Position numbers and translations under genes: made by a program. Positions 1-9,996 of a DNA stretch of 31,006 bases are shown here, one piece after another (the first letter of the stretch is position 1; every line of letters starts with the position of its first letter). The notes under the pieces were generated by a model. The model had not been told where the DNA came from. It made no database searches and saw only the letters and a program-made list of their open reading frames with translations. The DNA is from Gammaproteobacteria bacterium (GTDB taxonomy: Bacteria; Pseudomonadota; Gammaproteobacteria; Granulosicoccales; Granulosicoccaceae), in assembly GCA_019634245.1 (NCBI GenBank), contig JAHQVR010000317.1, positions 1 through 31,006 of the forward strand, read 5' to 3'.

Positions 1-159
1 CTAGAAGATGTCTCTGAGGCTACCTACCTGTCCGTTCGTAATCTGCCCAATATTCTGATTATGGATGCGGAAGGTGTCGATCCAGTGAGTCTGGTTCGGT
101 ATCCCCACATTGTCACTACACCGGCGGCGCTGAAAATCCTGGAGGAGCGACTCGGATGA
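1..159 (+). CDS. rplD: 50S ribosomal protein L4, C-terminal end (partial)
   Basis: The window opens inside this gene; frame 1 is open from the first base to a TGA at 157-159 and gives the last 52 residues. The segment NLPNILIMDAEGVDPVSLVRY and the following stretch match the C-terminal globular part of L4, which binds 23S rRNA and whose loop lines the exit tunnel. In E. coli L4 is also the autogenous repressor of the S10 operon; the leader it would act on lies outside this window. The stop overlaps the rplW start (ATGA), suggesting translational coupling. Identity rests on sequence and on its position directly before rplW. Confidence 0.93.
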   Translation, partial: LEDVSEATYLSVRNLPNILIMDAEGVDPVSLVRYPHIVTTPAALKILEERLG

Positions 160-455
160 ACGACCAACGCCTCTATCAAATTTTACTGGCACCCCATGTC
201 TCTGAAAAGACATCACTAGATGCAGAGATGGTAGGCAGACACACGTTTCGAATTGCTAACGATGCGTCCAAATTGGAAGTGCGTCAGGCGATTGAAAAAC
301 TGTTCAGTGTGAATGTTAGAAGTGTTCAGATTGTTAATGTAAAAGGTAAAAATAAACGCTTCGGTCAGGTCAACGGTAAGCGATCTGACTGGAAGAAGGC
401 GATTGTTCGTTTGGCTGAGGGCCAGGACATAGACTTCGTTGGGTTGGAAGGTTAA
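156..455 (+). CDS. rplW: 50S ribosomal protein L23
   Basis: This 99-aa protein is very close to the usual length (E. coli 100). It carries the L23 signatures APHVSEK near residue 12 and KRSDWKKA near residue 72. L23 sits at the polypeptide exit of the 50S subunit, where trigger factor and SRP dock; the Glu in VSEK is the trigger factor contact known from E. coli. The ATG overlaps the rplD stop by 4 nt, so this start is well fixed. It lies in the S10 operon between rplD and rplB. Confidence 0.98.
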   Translation: MNDQRLYQILLAPHVSEKTSLDAEMVGRHTFRIANDASKLEVRQAIEKLFSVNVRSVQIVNVKGKNKRFGQVNGKRSDWKKAIVRLAEGQDIDFVGLEG

Positions 456-457
456 TC

Positions 458-1285
458 ATGGCACTCGTAAAATCAAAACCAACCTCGCCGGGTAGGCGTT
501 TTCAGGTTCGCGTTCAAAATAAGGAGCTTTCCAAAGAAGGCCCTTATGAGCCGCTTGTTGAGCAGATGAGTAAATCTGGCGGACGTAACAACCACGGTCG
601 CATTACTCAACGTCATATTGGTGGTGGCCATAAACGCCGATACCGGAAAATCGATTTCAAACGCAACAAAGATGGTATTGGTTGTGTCGTTGAGCGTATC
701 GAATACGATCCCAATCGAACAGCCAATATCGCGCTGCTGAAGTATGCCGATGGGGAGCGTCGTTACATGATCGCGCCCAAGGGCGTTGCGGCCGGCGATC
801 AATTGATGTCCGGCCGAGAAGCGCCCATCAAACCAGGGAACACGCTGCCTATAAACAACATCCCAGTGGGTACCACCATTCACTGTATCGAATTAAAGCC
901 TGGCAGAGGTGCACAGATGGCTCGCAGTGCCGGTGCGGCAGTTCAGTTAGTGGCCCGTGAAGGTTTACATGCCACGTTACGTTTGCGTTCTGGTGAGATG
1001 CGCCGAGTGTTGAGCGACTGTCGAGCTACCGTGGGTGAAGTCGGTAATTCAGAACATGCGCTACGCAAGCTAGGTAAAGCCGGTGCTACTCGCTGGCGTG
1101 GTGTTCGCCCAACCGTTCGCGGTGTTGCGATGAATCCTGTCGACCATCCACATGGTGGTGGTGAAGGCCGTACCTCTGGTGGACGGCATCCAGTGAGCCC
1201 CTGGGGTACGCCAACAAAGGGCCACAAAACTCGTAAGAATAAGCGGACCGATCGCATGATCGTGCGCCGACGCAACAAGAAATAA
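458..1285 (+). CDS. rplB: 50S ribosomal protein L2
   Basis: At 275 aa it matches the family length (E. coli 273). Visible hallmarks are [17 protein letters not shown] in the N-terminal RNA-binding part and [13 protein letters not shown] near residue 226, whose conserved His lies close to the peptidyl transferase centre. L2 binds 23S rRNA and is needed for subunit association and peptide bond formation. It begins 2 nt after rplW. The very basic C-terminal tail is typical of the family. Confidence 0.99.
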   Translation: MALVKSKPTSPGRRFQVRVQNKELSKEGPYEPLVEQMSKSGGRNNHGRITQRHIGGGHKRRYRKIDFKRNKDGIGCVVERIEYDPNRTANIALLKYADGERRYMIAPKGVAAGDQLMSGREAPIKPGNTLPINNIPVGTTIHCIELKPGRGAQMARSAGAAVQLVAREGLHATLRLRSGEMRRVLSDCRATVGEVGNSEHALRKLGKAGATRWRGVRPTVRGVAMNPVDHPHGGGEGRTSGGRHPVSPWGTPTKGHKTRKNKRTDRMIVRRRNKK

Positions 1286-1297
1286 GTGAGGTAGTTC

Positions 1298-1570
1298 GTG
1301 CCACGTTCTCTGAAGAAAGGGCCTTTCGTCGATCACCATTTGGTGAAGAAAGTTGAAGAAGCGAAAGCCGCGAACAGCAAACGACCGATCAAAACGTGGT
1401 CGCGCCGTTCGATGATATTGCCCGACATGGTGGGCTTGACGATTGCCGTTCACAATGGGCGTCAGCACGTACCTGTGTTGGTCTCGGAAAATATGGTGGG
1501 CCATAAGTTGGGAGAGTTCGCCGCAACTCGTACCTACAAAGGCCATGTCGCCGACAAGAAGGTTCGATAA
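1298..1570 (+). CDS. rpsS: 30S ribosomal protein S19 (GTG start)
   Basis: This 90-aa protein starts [11 protein letters not shown], the standard S19 N-terminus, and contains [12 protein letters not shown] and the C-terminal [11 protein letters not shown] motif. S19 sits in the 30S head next to S13 and contacts the A-site region. The start codon is GTG, preceded by GTGAGG at about 1286-1291; no ATG fits the conserved N-terminus. It lies between rplB and rplV in the S10 operon. Confidence 0.98.
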   Translation: MPRSLKKGPFVDHHLVKKVEEAKAANSKRPIKTWSRRSMILPDMVGLTIAVHNGRQHVPVLVSENMVGHKLGEFAATRTYKGHVADKKVR

Positions 1571-1572
1571 CC

Positions 1573-1905
1573 ATGCAAGTTGACTCAAAACTGCGATACG
1601 CCCGCATTTCGCCCCAGAAGGCGCGACTAGTGGCGGATCAAATACGGGGGCTACCCGTCGAAACAGCATTGGAAGTACTGACCTTCAGTGAGAAAAAGGC
1701 CGGTGCAATGATGAAGAAGCTAGTCGATAGTGCCATTGCCAATGCAGAACACAATGAGGGTGCGGATATCGACGAATTGAAAGTGTCTGCAGTTCAAGTT
1801 AACGAAGGACCAACTATGAAGCGATTGCGGGCGCGAGCCAAAGGCCGGGCTAACCGAATTCTGAAACGGACCAGTCACATTACTGTGACGGTTTCGGATA
1901 GCTAG
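1573..1905 (+). CDS. rplV: 50S ribosomal protein L22
   Basis: At 110 aa it matches E. coli L22 exactly in length. Family motifs include [16 protein letters not shown] near the N-terminus, AIANAEHN in the middle, and [18 protein letters not shown], which covers the beta-hairpin lining the exit tunnel where macrolide-resistance changes occur in other bacteria. It starts 2 nt after rpsS, so the two are probably coupled. Confidence 0.98.
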   Translation: MQVDSKLRYARISPQKARLVADQIRGLPVETALEVLTFSEKKAGAMMKKLVDSAIANAEHNEGADIDELKVSAVQVNEGPTMKRLRARAKGRANRILKRTSHITVTVSDS

Positions 1906-1917
1906 GGGCATATAGAA

Positions 1918-2607
1918 ATGGGTCAAAAAGTACATCCAATTGGAATTCGTCTCGGTATCTCAACCGATTGGAATTCAACTTGGTACGCCGACAGCGAAGA
2001 CTATGCGAATTACCTGAACGATGACATTGCTGTTCGGGAATACCTCAAAAAAGAATTGGCACACGCGTCGGTTGGAAAGATTCACATCGACCGACCTGCT
2101 AAGGCGATCGTCATCACCATCCATTCTGCTCGTCCAGGCATAGTGATTGGAAAGAAAGGTGAAGATGTGGAACGTCTTCGTCGAGCGATTGCGCCGATGC
2201 TGGGTTTGAATATCAATAACGTCAAGATAAACATTGCTGAAATTCGTAAGCCAGAGATTGATGCGCAGTTGGTTGCTGAAAGTGTGGCTCAACAGTTGGA
2301 GCGTCGCGTTATGTTCCGTCGCGCGATGAAGCGAGTCCTCACCAACACCATGCGCCTCGGTGCTCAGGGTGTAAAGATCGCAGTGTCAGGTCGTTTAAAT
2401 GGTGCCGAGATAGCACGTCGCGAGTGGTATCACGACGGACGTGTTCCTCTACACACTCTGCGGGCCGATATCGACTATGGCACCGCTGAAGCACACACCA
2501 CCTATGGCGTTATTGGTATCAAAGTTTGGATATGCCATGGCGAAGTGTTCGACTTGGAAGCCAAGCGTGCAAAGAGCAGCAGTAATGCTGCGACGGCCTC
2601 AAAGTAA
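1918..2607 (+). CDS. rpsC: 30S ribosomal protein S3
   Basis: This 229-aa protein (E. coli 233) begins [14 protein letters not shown], the invariant S3 N-terminus. It has a KH type II domain with the [11 protein letters not shown] loop near residue 78, and a C-terminal domain with [22 protein letters not shown]3 lines the mRNA entry channel of the 30S subunit and contributes to helicase activity. It is 12 nt after rplV in the S10 operon. Confidence 0.99.
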   Translation: MGQKVHPIGIRLGISTDWNSTWYADSEDYANYLNDDIAVREYLKKELAHASVGKIHIDRPAKAIVITIHSARPGIVIGKKGEDVERLRRAIAPMLGLNINNVKINIAEIRKPEIDAQLVAESVAQQLERRVMFRRAMKRVLTNTMRLGAQGVKIAVSGRLNGAEIARREWYHDGRVPLHTLRADIDYGTAEAHTTYGVIGIKVWICHGEVFDLEAKRAKSSSNAATASK

Positions 2608-2627
2608 ACGGTAAGAGCTAGAGAAAA

Positions 2628-3041
2628 ATGCTTCAACCAAAACGTACAAAGTTCCGCAAGCAGCACAAGGGTCGTAACAGAGGCTTGGCGCAGAGCGGAA
2701 ATAAAGTGAGCTTCGGCGAATATGGCTTGAAGGCGGCTGATCGTGGTCGTATCACAGCGCGACAAATCGAAGCGGCTCGCCGAGCTATGACGCGCCACAT
2801 AAAGCGTGGTGGAAAGATCTGGATTCGCGTTTTTCCTGATACTCCGATTACTAAAAAGCCTATTGAAGTTCGCATGGGTAAAGGTAAGGGTAATGTGGAG
2901 TACTGGGTGGCTAAAGTTCAGCCAGGCAAAGTGTTGTATGAAATGGAAGGTGTGTCTGAAGACATAGCGCGTGAAGCGTTTGCGTTGGCGGCAGCGAAAC
3001 TTCCTATTCGTACGAGCTTCGTTGAGAGGACAGCAGCGTAA
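2628..3041 (+). CDS. rplP: 50S ribosomal protein L16
   Basis: At 137 aa it is one residue from E. coli L16 (136). It starts [16 protein letters not shown] and contains [18 protein letters not shown] and [15 protein letters not shown], all diagnostic. L16 organises the A-site tRNA elbow and is assembled late in the 50S subunit. Its TAA stop shares one base with the rpmC ATG at 3041, which suggests coupled translation. Confidence 0.99.
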   Translation: MLQPKRTKFRKQHKGRNRGLAQSGNKVSFGEYGLKAADRGRITARQIEAARRAMTRHIKRGGKIWIRVFPDTPITKKPIEVRMGKGKGNVEYWVAKVQPGKVLYEMEGVSEDIAREAFALAAAKLPIRTSFVERTAA

Positions 3042-3241
3042 TGTCTACAGCAACAGAACTAAAAACGAAAAATGTTGATGAGTTGGAGAATGAACTTTCC
3101 GCACTCTATCGAGAGCAGTTCAATTTGCGCATGCAACAAGGCTCAGGACAGGACATTAAGCCGCACAGCTTTAAACGCGTTCGTAGAGAAATTGCTCGGA
3201 TTAAAACCGTGATTAAACAGAAAACAGTGGCAGGTGCCTGA
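3041..3241 (+). CDS. rpmC: 50S ribosomal protein L29
   Basis: This 66-aa, mostly helical protein is the usual size (E. coli 63). Visible family features are [19 protein letters not shown] and [18 protein letters not shown] basic helices. L29 sits by L23 at the exit tunnel. It overlaps the rplP stop by one base and is followed two bases later by rpsQ, so the three genes are tightly packed. Confidence 0.97.
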   Translation: MSTATELKTKNVDELENELSALYREQFNLRMQQGSGQDIKPHSFKRVRREIARIKTVIKQKTVAGA

Positions 3242-3243
3242 AG

Positions 3244-3510
3244 ATGAGTGAAGCGCAAGGCAAACTGCAGCGCACGGTTATTGGCCGTGTTACCAGTAAC
3301 AAGATGATCCAGACAGCCACAGTGATGGTTGAGCGACGGATTAAGCATCCGATGTATGGCAAATACATGCGTCGAAGCAAAAAATATCATGTGCACGATC
3401 AGGAAAATGTATTAAACATTGGCGATCTTGTGCAAATAAAAGAGTGCCGACCGATGTCGAAAACCAAATCCTGGACTCTGGATAAGGTTTTAGAGACGGC
3501 TAGCGAATAG
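3244..3510 (+). CDS. rpsQ: 30S ribosomal protein S17
   Basis: This 88-aa OB-fold protein (E. coli 84) contains [37 protein letters not shown] and [13 protein letters not shown], all typical of S17, a primary 16S rRNA binder. It is the last gene of the S10 operon in the standard arrangement. The 37 bp to rplN is one of the longer gaps in this block and corresponds to the S10/spc boundary. Confidence 0.98.
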   Translation: MSEAQGKLQRTVIGRVTSNKMIQTATVMVERRIKHPMYGKYMRRSKKYHVHDQENVLNIGDLVQIKECRPMSKTKSWTLDKVLETASE

Positions 3511-3547
3511 TAATTTTTAATAAACACAGTTTAAGAGTAGCGTTCCG

Positions 3548-3916
3548 ATGATTCAAATGCAGACCGTACTGACCGTTGCTGATAACAGCGGCGCCCGGCG
3601 CGTGCAATGCATCAAGGTGCTTGGCGGATCGCACCGTCGATATGCGCGAGTGGGCGATGTCATAAAGGTCAGCGTCAAAGACGCTATTCCACGTGGCAAG
3701 GTTAAAAAAGGCGAGGTGTATAACGCCGTCGTGGTTCGTACTGCTAAAGCGATTCGTCGAAGCGATGGATCAGCGATCCGGTTCGATGCCAATGCAGCGG
3801 TAATTTTGAACGCTAAGTTGGAACCGGTTGGAACGCGTATTTTTGGCCCTGTAACGCGTGAGTTGCGCAGTGAGAAATTTATGAAGATCGTCTCGCTTGC
3901 GCCGGAAGTGTTGTAG
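3548..3916 (+). CDS. rplN: 50S ribosomal protein L14
   Basis: At 122 aa (E. coli 123) it starts [21 protein letters not shown] and carries [12 protein letters not shown] and [11 protein letters not shown], all diagnostic of L14, which forms an intersubunit bridge and is where RsfS binds. It is the first gene of the spc operon in E. coli. I could not identify a convincing separate promoter in the 37 bp upstream, so transcription may simply read through from the S10 genes. Confidence 0.98.
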   Translation: MIQMQTVLTVADNSGARRVQCIKVLGGSHRRYARVGDVIKVSVKDAIPRGKVKKGEVYNAVVVRTAKAIRRSDGSAIRFDANAAVILNAKLEPVGTRIFGPVTRELRSEKFMKIVSLAPEVL

Positions 3917-3929
3917 AGAGAGTAGGCAA

Positions 3930-4244
3930 ATGAACCGAATAAAAGAAGGCGATGACGTAATTGTGCTCGCCGGCAAAGATAAAGGCCGACGTGGGACGGT
4001 TGCGCGAGTGCTAGATGATGCTGTGATAGTAGACGGTATCAATATGGTTAAAAAGCACGCGAAAGGAAATCCTCAGATGGGAGATCCAGGCGGCATACAA
4101 GAGAAAGAAGCGCCTTTGCATATCTCTAACATAGGCATCTTCAATCCGGCTAAGAACAAAGCAGACAGAATTGGCTATCGGGTTAATGATGCTGGTAAGA
4201 AAGAGCGTTATTTTAAGTCTGACAACACAGCGGTAGACGGTTAA
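3930..4244 (+). CDS. rplX: 50S ribosomal protein L24
   Basis: The open frame extends upstream to 3897 inside rplN, but the L24 N-terminus ([20 protein letters not shown], a KOW motif) begins at the ATG at 3930. That start gives 104 aa, the same as E. coli, and it has AGAGAG about 10 bases upstream. Other L24 features are [13 protein letters not shown] and the middle segment [12 protein letters not shown]24 is an assembly initiator binding the 5' end of 23S rRNA. Confidence 0.97.
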   Translation: MNRIKEGDDVIVLAGKDKGRRGTVARVLDDAVIVDGINMVKKHAKGNPQMGDPGGIQEKEAPLHISNIGIFNPAKNKADRIGYRVNDAGKKERYFKSDNTAVDG

Positions 4245-4249
4245 GCGTC

Positions 4250-4789
4250 ATGGCAAGACTAGCAGAAGAGTACAAAGAGAAGATCGTTCCAGCTTTGATG
4301 AGTGAGTTCTCTTACAAGAGCGTGATGGAAGTACCGCGCATAGAAAAGATCACCCTGAATATGGGTCTTGGAGAAGCGGTTGGCGATAAAAAAGTAATAG
4401 AAAACGCTACAGCCGATTTGGCGGCGATCAGTGGGCAGAAGCCTATTGTGACCGTTGCTAGGAAATCGATAGCGGGCTTTAAGATCCGTGATGATTATCC
4501 GATTGGTGCGAAGGTAACTTTGCGCCGAGAAAGAATGTATGAGTTTCTGGATCGTTTGGTGGCGATAGCCATGCCTCGTATTAGAGATTTTCGAGGTATC
4601 AATAACCGATCATTTGATGGCCGTGGAAATTACAGCATGGGTGTCAAGGAACAAATCATCTTTCCTGAAATTGATTACGACAAAATCGATGCGATGCGCG
4701 GCATGGACATCACGATTACGACGTCAGCAAAGAACGATGCGGAAGCATTGGCTTTGCTGAAGAAATTTAATTTTCCATTCAGGAACTAA
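4250..4789 (+). CDS. rplE: 50S ribosomal protein L5
   Basis: This 179-aa protein equals E. coli L5 in length. It contains [36 protein letters not shown], the P-site loop region [20 protein letters not shown] and the C-terminal NFPFRN end. L5 binds 5S rRNA and contacts P-site tRNA. It begins 5 nt after rplX. In E. coli the spc repressor S8 binds near this gene start; I did not establish an equivalent site here. Confidence 0.99.
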   Translation: MARLAEEYKEKIVPALMSEFSYKSVMEVPRIEKITLNMGLGEAVGDKKVIENATADLAAISGQKPIVTVARKSIAGFKIRDDYPIGAKVTLRRERMYEFLDRLVAIAMPRIRDFRGINNRSFDGRGNYSMGVKEQIIFPEIDYDKIDAMRGMDITITTSAKNDAEALALLKKFNFPFRN

Positions 4790-4806
4790 CTAAGGAATTC
4801 CTGCAA

Positions 4807-5112
4807 GTGGCTAAGAAATCCATGATTGCGCGCGAAAAAAAGCGCACCAAGCTTGCCAAGCAATATGCGGCAAAGCGTAAGCAACTGAAGGCAACTATTG
4901 CGTCAGAAGACAGTAGCTATGACGAGAAGATGCTCGCAGCTACCGCTTTGGCGAAATTGCCTCGCGATTCCTCACCGTCTCGCGGGCGCAATCGTTGCCG
5001 CATCACCGGCCGTCCCCATGGTGTGTACCGTAAGTTTGGGTTAAGCCGAACCAAGCTTCGCGAAGCGGCGATGCGTGGTGATGTACCTGGGCTTGTGAAA
5101 GCAAGCTGGTAG
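4807..5112 (+). CDS. rpsN: 30S ribosomal protein S14, zinc-less long form (GTG start)
   Basis: This 101-aa protein is the long form of S14. The segment [20 protein letters not shown] is diagnostic, and the paired CXXC zinc motifs of the short form are absent (one Cys only). The start is GTG at 4807, giving the expected [18 protein letters not shown] sits upstream. S14 is in the 30S head near S3 and S10. The zinc-independent form fits a gammaproteobacterium. Confidence 0.98.
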   Translation: MAKKSMIAREKKRTKLAKQYAAKRKQLKATIASEDSSYDEKMLAATALAKLPRDSSPSRGRNRCRITGRPHGVYRKFGLSRTKLREAAMRGDVPGLVKASW

Positions 5113-5126
5113 TGGAGATAAGTTAA

Positions 5127-5522
5127 ATGAGTATGTCAGACCCAATCGCCGATATGCTGACTCGCATTCGAAATGGACAGCAAGCTGAAAAAGTTGCTGT
5201 AAAGATGCCTGCTTCAAAGTTGAAGTCAGCCATTGCAAGCGTCCTTAAGGACGAGGGCTACATCCTGGATGCCAAGCAGATAGAAGAAAATGGCAAGCCA
5301 ACGCTCGAAGTCACGTTGAAGTACTTCGACGGAAAGCCTGTTATTGAAAAGATTAAACGAGTAAGTCGTCCTGGGCTCCGTCAGTATTCGAGTTCGAGCG
5401 ATATCCCCGTCGTTCTGGGTGGGCTGGGTATTTCGATTATTTCTACCTCTCAAGGTGTGATGACCGGAACCAAAGCCAAGTCTATGGGTCAGGGCGGCGA
5501 AGTACTTTGCACCGTTTGTTAA
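5127..5522 (+). CDS. rpsH: 30S ribosomal protein S8
   Basis: At 131 aa it is close to E. coli S8 (130). It starts [18 protein letters not shown] and ends with the family block [20 protein letters not shown] plus EVLCTV. S8 is a primary central-domain 16S rRNA binder and, in E. coli, the translational repressor of the spc operon. The gap to rplF (54 bp) is the longest in this part of the block and holds no obvious hairpin. Confidence 0.99.
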   Translation: MSMSDPIADMLTRIRNGQQAEKVAVKMPASKLKSAIASVLKDEGYILDAKQIEENGKPTLEVTLKYFDGKPVIEKIKRVSRPGLRQYSSSSDIPVVLGGLGISIISTSQGVMTGTKAKSMGQGGEVLCTVC

Positions 5523-5576
5523 AGATGCCTGTCATCGAACAAACCTTGCCGAATAAATAAGTGGAATAGTCGACAA

Positions 5577-6110
5577 ATGTCACGCGTAGCTAAACAACCG
5601 ATTGAAGTACCGAAAGGTGTGGATGTCACGATCAATGGGCAGTCTGTCAGTGCCAAAGGTCCCAAAGGCAATGAGTCGATGACCTTACATGCGGATGTGA
5701 CCGCAGCGCTGGACGATGGTGTGCTTGGTGTTAAGCCGGTGAATGAAACCAAGGCGGCAGTCGCCATGGCCGGAACAATGCGCTCCTTGCTGAATAACTT
5801 GGTGGTTGGTGTATCCGCAGGTTTCGAAAAAAAGCTCGAATTGCGCGGTGTTGGATACCGAGCGCAGGCACAAGGTAACTCACTAAATCTGTCACTGGGT
5901 TTTTCGCACCCGGTTGTACATAAAGTACCCGATGGCATCAAGGTGGAAACACCCAGTCAGACCGAGGTAGTGGTTAGTGGTACCAACAAACAGGTGGTTG
6001 GACAAGTGGCTGCCGATATACGCAGCTATCGACCTCCCGAGCCTTATAAGGGCAAAGGCGTTCGCTATGTTGATGAGTACGTCGCGATGAAAGAAGCGAA
6101 GAAAAAGTAA
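5577..6110 (+). CDS. rplF: 50S ribosomal protein L6
   Basis: This 177-aa protein matches E. coli L6 in length. It shows the two-fold L6 repeat and the C-terminal signature [17 protein letters not shown] near residue 149. An earlier landmark is LRGVGYRAQ near residue 89. L6 lies near the sarcin-ricin loop and the factor-binding site. Its stop codon is immediately followed by the rplR ATG with no spacer. Confidence 0.99.
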   Translation: MSRVAKQPIEVPKGVDVTINGQSVSAKGPKGNESMTLHADVTAALDDGVLGVKPVNETKAAVAMAGTMRSLLNNLVVGVSAGFEKKLELRGVGYRAQAQGNSLNLSLGFSHPVVHKVPDGIKVETPSQTEVVVSGTNKQVVGQVAADIRSYRPPEPYKGKGVRYVDEYVAMKEAKKK

Positions 6111-6464
6111 ATGGATAAGAAAAACACACGGCTCCGTAGAGCTAAGAGAACACGCGCGAAAATTCGTGAGTTGGCAGTACCTCGTCTCACGGTGCATCGA
6201 ACTTCTCAGCACATCTATGCTCAGGTCATAGCCGGTGACGGAGTGAATGTGCTGGCAGCTGCTTCAACGCTAAGCAAAGACTTGCGTAGTCAGGTGAAGC
6301 ACGGTGGTAATGTGGAGTCGGCAAGCCTAGTGGGCAAGGCGATAGCGGAAAAAGCATCGGCGGCAGGCGTATCGGAGGTGGCTTTTGATCGCTCCGGTTT
6401 TAAATATCACGGCCGTGTAAAAGCACTGGCTGACGCGGCGCGCGAAAGCGGTCTGAAATTCTAA
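6111..6464 (+). CDS. rplR: 50S ribosomal protein L18
   Basis: At 117 aa it equals E. coli L18. Landmarks are [29 protein letters not shown] and the C-terminal [21 protein letters not shown]18 binds 5S rRNA together with L5. It directly abuts rplF, and rpsE starts 13 nt after its stop. Confidence 0.99.
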   Translation: MDKKNTRLRRAKRTRAKIRELAVPRLTVHRTSQHIYAQVIAGDGVNVLAAASTLSKDLRSQVKHGGNVESASLVGKAIAEKASAAGVSEVAFDRSGFKYHGRVKALADAARESGLKF

Positions 6465-6477
6465 GGTTAATAGCACC

Positions 6478-6987
6478 ATGGCACAAAATGATTTTAACCA
6501 ACCGAGTGATGGCTATATTGAAAAGCTGGTTGCCATCAACCGTGTTGCCAAGGTTGTTAAAGGCGGACGCCAGTTCGGCTTTACTGCCCTAACGGTTGTT
6601 GGAGATGGCAACGGGCGCGTTGGACTGGGTTACGGCAAGGCACGAGAAGTACCTTTGGCGATTCAGAAAGCGATGGAAAAAGCTCGTCGGGATATGAAAA
6701 CTGTTGATCTGAACGATGGCACTCTGCAATACGCTCTAAAAGGGCGTCATGGTGCAGCACGTGTGTACATGCAGCCTGCCTCTGAAGGTACCGGCATTAT
6801 CGCTGGTGGTGCGATGCGCGCAGTGTTTGAAGCGGTGGGTGTTCGCAATGTGTTAGCGAAGATCATCGGCACAAATAATCCGATCAACGTAGTGCGCGCC
6901 ACGATCAACGGGTTGAGCACTATGCAGAGCCCTGACTCAGTGGCGGCGAAGCGCGGCAAGTCAGTGGCGGATATCACAGGTAGCTAG
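6478..6987 (+). CDS. rpsE: 30S ribosomal protein S5
   Basis: This 169-aa protein (E. coli 167) contains [38 protein letters not shown] and the C-terminal [19 protein letters not shown] segment. S5 sits at the mRNA entry site and influences decoding fidelity. The loop around residues 20-35, where spectinomycin-resistance changes map in E. coli, looks conventional. It is followed 2 nt later by rpmD. Confidence 0.99.
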   Translation: MAQNDFNQPSDGYIEKLVAINRVAKVVKGGRQFGFTALTVVGDGNGRVGLGYGKAREVPLAIQKAMEKARRDMKTVDLNDGTLQYALKGRHGAARVYMQPASEGTGIIAGGAMRAVFEAVGVRNVLAKIIGTNNPINVVRATINGLSTMQSPDSVAAKRGKSVADITGS

Positions 6988-6989
6988 GC

Positions 6990-7181
6990 ATGAGTAAAGG
7001 TCACGTGAGAGTCAAGTTGATCCGTAGCATGAGTGGTCGGCTTAAGAGTCATCAGGCTTGTGCCCGAGGACTTGGATTGCGTCGTATGCATCAAACGGTT
7101 GAGGTGATCGATACCCCGGAAAATCGCGGGATGATCAATAAGATCAGTTACATGCTGGAAGTAGAAGAAAAGGTTAGTTGA
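6990..7181 (+). CDS. rpmD: 50S ribosomal protein L30
   Basis: This 63-aa protein is the short bacterial L30 (E. coli 59). It has [20 protein letters not shown] followed by [20 protein letters not shown], both diagnostic. It is in the standard place between rpsE and rplO. A small perfect hairpin begins two bases after its stop codon (see the entry at 7183-7201). Confidence 0.98.
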   Translation: MSKGHVRVKLIRSMSGRLKSHQACARGLGLRRMHQTVEVIDTPENRGMINKISYMLEVEEKVS

Positions 7182-7182
7182 A

Positions 7183-7201
7183 TTGGTGTATCACACACCA
7201 A
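7183..7201 (+). other. Small hairpin between rpmD and rplO
   Basis: A 7-bp perfect inverted repeat, TTGGTGT / ACACCAA, encloses a 5-nt loop. It starts right after the rpmD stop and ends 22 nt before the rplO start. There is no U-tract, so it should not terminate transcription; it could mark an mRNA processing point or influence rplO translation. The structure is seen in the sequence, the role is guesswork. Confidence 0.45.
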
Positions 7202-7223
7202 CATTAACGAGTAGAACAAAAAC

Positions 7224-7682
7224 ATGAGCTTGAACAACTTAAAACCAGCAGATGGAGCGCGTAAACCCGCTAATCGGGTTGGGCGTGGTATTGGCTCTGG
7301 CAGTGGCAAAACCTGCGGTCGAGGCCATAAAGGTCAGAAATCGCGATCAGGGGGTTGGCACAAGGTCGGTTTTGAAGGCGGCCAGATGCCCATTCAGCGC
7401 CGGTTGCCAAAATTCGGATTTACCTCTCGGATGGGGCGTTACTACGCCGAAGTGCGTTTGCATGAACTGACGAAAGTGGCTGATGGGGTCATCAACCCGG
7501 AAACATTGAAAGCGGTCGGCGTTATACCGACGCAAACAAAAACCGTAAAGATCATTGCTTCGGGCGAGATTTCTACGCCCGTTAAGATTTCAGGCTGTCG
7601 TGTTACGAAAGGTGCAAAGGCAGCTATAGAGAAAGCGGGCGGTTCGATTGAACCTGTCGGCGATGCAGCTACACCTGCGTAA
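7224..7682 (+). CDS. rplO: 50S ribosomal protein L15
   Basis: At 152 aa (E. coli 144) it starts [15 protein letters not shown] and has the Gly-rich basic block [20 protein letters not shown] and [25 protein letters not shown] segment, all diagnostic of L15. The C-terminal domain contains [20 protein letters not shown]15 is a late-assembling 50S protein with a long extension into 23S rRNA. It is the last ribosomal gene before secY. Confidence 0.98.
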   Translation: MSLNNLKPADGARKPANRVGRGIGSGSGKTCGRGHKGQKSRSGGWHKVGFEGGQMPIQRRLPKFGFTSRMGRYYAEVRLHELTKVADGVINPETLKAVGVIPTQTKTVKIIASGEISTPVKISGCRVTKGAKAAIEKAGGSIEPVGDAATPA

Positions 7683-7715
7683 TTTGCGTACCGTTTCAAT
7701 CGGAAAAAGGTAACT

Positions 7716-9056
7716 ATGGCAGCAGCAAGTAAAAATCCCGCTTTGTCCGGCCTCGGTGGCTCGGCAGAGTTGCGCTCGCGCCTGTTATTTGTCTTGTTCG
7801 CGCTGGTTATTTTTCGCATCGGATCCCATATCACGATTCCTGGGGTTGATCCGCGCGTTATAGCAACTCTGTTCGAACAGAATAGTGGCGGCATTTTAGG
7901 CATGCTCAACATGTTTGGTGGGGGTGCGCTGAGTCGCATGTCTATTTTTGCGCTAGGCGTCATGCCGTACATTTCCGCATCTATCATCATGCAGCTAATG
8001 ACCCATGTGGTTCCGTCGCTGGAGCAATTGCGAAAAGAAGGCGAAAGTGGTCGCCGAGTGATTACCAAGTACACGCGCTATTTCACGTTAGTACTGGCCA
8101 CCGTGCAATCTGTCGGTATGGCGATCGCCTTACAGAATCAAGGTGCTGATGGCCAAAGTGTTGTCTATTTGGGTGGCGTTGGCTTTGTGGTGATTGCAGC
8201 AATCACGCTGGTGACAGGCACGATGTTTCTGATGTGGCTCGGCGAGCAAATCACAGAGCGAGGCATTGGTAACGGTATTTCAATTCTTATCTTTGCCGGT
8301 ATCGTCGCCGGATTACCAGCCGCTATTGGCGGTACGTTAACGCTGGCTCGTGAAGGCGAGCTGAGTACCTTTACGGTTATTTTACTGTTCGCCATGGTGT
8401 TGGCCGTGACGGCATTTGTGGTGTTCGTTGAGCGAGGGCAGCGCCGTATCACCGTGAACTACGCCAAACGCCAGCAGGGCCGGAAGATGTTTGCGGCGCA
8501 ATCGAGCCACCTGCCACTGAAACTGAACATGGCAGGCGTTATACCGCCGATTTTCGCCTCAAGCATTATTCTGTTCCCGGCCACGCTAGGGAACATTGCC
8601 ACCAGTAACTCGAATTCGTTTATGAACACGCTCGTGTCCACGCTACAGCCTGGACAACCTCTGTACATATTGATGTATGCGGGCGCGATCATATTCTTCT
8701 GTTTCTTTTATACGGCCCTGGTGTTCAACGCCAAGGACACTGCAGATAATCTGAAACGCCAAGGGGCATTCATTCCAGGTATCCGGCCCGGTGATCAAAC
8801 GGCTCGGTATATCGATGGCGTCCTAACGCGACTCACTATGTACGGTGCGCTGTACATAACGCTAGTTTGTCTGCTACCAGAGTTTTTGATTCTAATTTGG
8901 AATGTGCCGTTCTATTTCGGCGGCACCTCACTGCTCATTATCGTGGTCGTTGTGATGGACTTTGTGTCGCAAAGTCAGGCCCATATGATGAGTCAGCAGT
9001 ACGAAGGCATGATGAAGAAGGCCAACATAAAGGGGGCCAAGAGCGGCGCTCGTTGA
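7716..9056 (+). CDS. secY: Protein translocase subunit SecY
   Basis: This 446-aa, highly hydrophobic protein (E. coli 443) is the channel-forming subunit of SecYEG in the inner membrane, acting with SecA or ribosomes. Ten membrane segments are expected. Recognisable parts are [19 protein letters not shown] (TM1), the plug-region stretch [31 protein letters not shown] (TM2), [20 protein letters not shown], and the cytoplasmic loop [25 protein letters not shown]-type loop 5 appears as [13 protein letters not shown]. It sits between rplO and rpmJ as in E. coli. Confidence 0.99.
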   Translation: MAAASKNPALSGLGGSAELRSRLLFVLFALVIFRIGSHITIPGVDPRVIATLFEQNSGGILGMLNMFGGGALSRMSIFALGVMPYISASIIMQLMTHVVPSLEQLRKEGESGRRVITKYTRYFTLVLATVQSVGMAIALQNQGADGQSVVYLGGVGFVVIAAITLVTGTMFLMWLGEQITERGIGNGISILIFAGIVAGLPAAIGGTLTLAREGELSTFTVILLFAMVLAVTAFVVFVERGQRRITVNYAKRQQGRKMFAAQSSHLPLKLNMAGVIPPIFASSIILFPATLGNIATSNSNSFMNTLVSTLQPGQPLYILMYAGAIIFFCFFYTALVFNAKDTADNLKRQGAFIPGIRPGDQTARYIDGVLTRLTMYGALYITLVCLLPEFLILIWNVPFYFGGTSLLIIVVVVMDFVSQSQAHMMSQQYEGMMKKANIKGAKSGAR

Positions 9057-9093
9057 TGTAATCAGCACGAGTGAGTCCGTTGGAGAAGCAAGT

Positions 9094-9207
9094 ATGAAAG
9101 TCAGAGCATCGGTTAAGAAAATCTGTCGTAACTGCAAAGTGGTCAAGCGCAAAGGCGTTGTACGCGTCATTTGTACCGATCCACGGCATAAGCAGCGACA
9201 AGGGTAA
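9094..9207 (+). CDS. rpmJ: 50S ribosomal protein L36 (zinc-ribbon form)
   Basis: This 37-aa gene is short but certain. The protein begins [20 protein letters not shown] and keeps the zinc ligands Cys11, Cys14, Cys27 and His32 (CX2C...CX4H). Its length and sequence match the standard zinc-binding L36, and it sits exactly between secY and rpsM as in E. coli. L36 binds domains II, V and VI of 23S rRNA. Confidence 0.98.
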   Translation: MKVRASVKKICRNCKVVKRKGVVRVICTDPRHKQRQG

Positions 9208-9219
9208 GCGGAGAAATTC

Positions 9220-9576
9220 ATGGCACGTATTGCCGGTATCAATATTCCAGTCCAGAAACACACCTGGATTGCCTTAACGTCGATTTACGGCATTGGCCGC
9301 ACTCGCGCCTTGACGGTGTGTGAGGCTGCTGGTGTGAAGCCGGAAACCAAGGTCAGAGACCTATCTGAAGGTGAGGTTGAAAACCTGCGTACTGCAGTTG
9401 GACAATTTACCGTGGAAGGTGATTTGCGTCGAGACGTGTCGATGAACATCAAACGACTGATGGATCTTGGATGTTACCGAGGTATCCGTCATCGTCGCGG
9501 CTTACCGCTTCGAGGCCAACGAACCAAAACCAATGCGCGCACCCGAAAAGGGCCACGCCGTCCACTTAAGCGATAA
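9220..9576 (+). CDS. rpsM: 30S ribosomal protein S13
   Basis: At 118 aa it equals E. coli S13. It begins [20 protein letters not shown], has the helix-two-turn region [16 protein letters not shown], and the C-terminal [20 protein letters not shown] block. S13 contacts 23S/L5 across the subunit interface and the P-site tRNA. It heads the alpha operon; in E. coli, S4 represses translation at this gene's start, but I did not verify a pseudoknot here. Confidence 0.99.
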   Translation: MARIAGINIPVQKHTWIALTSIYGIGRTRALTVCEAAGVKPETKVRDLSEGEVENLRTAVGQFTVEGDLRRDVSMNIKRLMDLGCYRGIRHRRGLPLRGQRTKTNARTRKGPRRPLKR

Positions 9577-9581
9577 CAACC

Positions 9582-9962
9582 ATGGCAGCAACTACTAAAA
9601 AGAAGGCCCGGCGCACCGTTACTGACGGCATTGCTCACATTCACGCATCATTTAACAACACGATTGTGATGATTACTGATCGCCAGGGAAATGCACTTTC
9701 CTGGGCGACAGCAGGTGGTTCTGGTTTTCGCGGTTCGCGTAAAAGTACACCTTTTGCAGCGGGCGTTGCGGCTGAACGAGCCGGTGAAGCAGCGAAAGAA
9801 TACGGTTTGAAGAATATTGATGTTCACGTCAAAGGCCCGGGGCCTGGACGTGACTCGGCTGTGCGGTCGTTGAACAACATCGGCTACAAGATCAGCAGCA
9901 TCCTTGATGTCACGCCGATCCCGCACAACGGTTGCCGCCCGCCTAAAAAGCGTCGCGTGTAA
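9582..9962 (+). CDS. rpsK: 30S ribosomal protein S11
   Basis: This 126-aa protein (E. coli 129) contains [39 protein letters not shown] and the invariant C-terminal [17 protein letters not shown]11 is part of the 30S platform near the E site and the Shine-Dalgarno helix. It begins 5 nt after rpsM. Confidence 0.99.
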   Translation: MAATTKKKARRTVTDGIAHIHASFNNTIVMITDRQGNALSWATAGGSGFRGSRKSTPFAAGVAAERAGEAAKEYGLKNIDVHVKGPGPGRDSAVRSLNNIGYKISSILDVTPIPHNGCRPPKKRRV

Positions 9963-9996
9963 TCGGTTTAAAGAATAACGTTGGAGTTAAAGATCT

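Noticed and set aside
1070..1669. 199-aa open frame on the - strand across rplB, rpsS and rplV
   Set aside because: It lies antisense to three certain ribosomal genes and has no recognisable domain; it is a shadow of their codon bias.
7442..8074. 210-aa open frame on the - strand over rplO and secY
   Set aside because: Antisense to two certain genes; its hydrophobic and Ser-rich stretches mirror secY codons.
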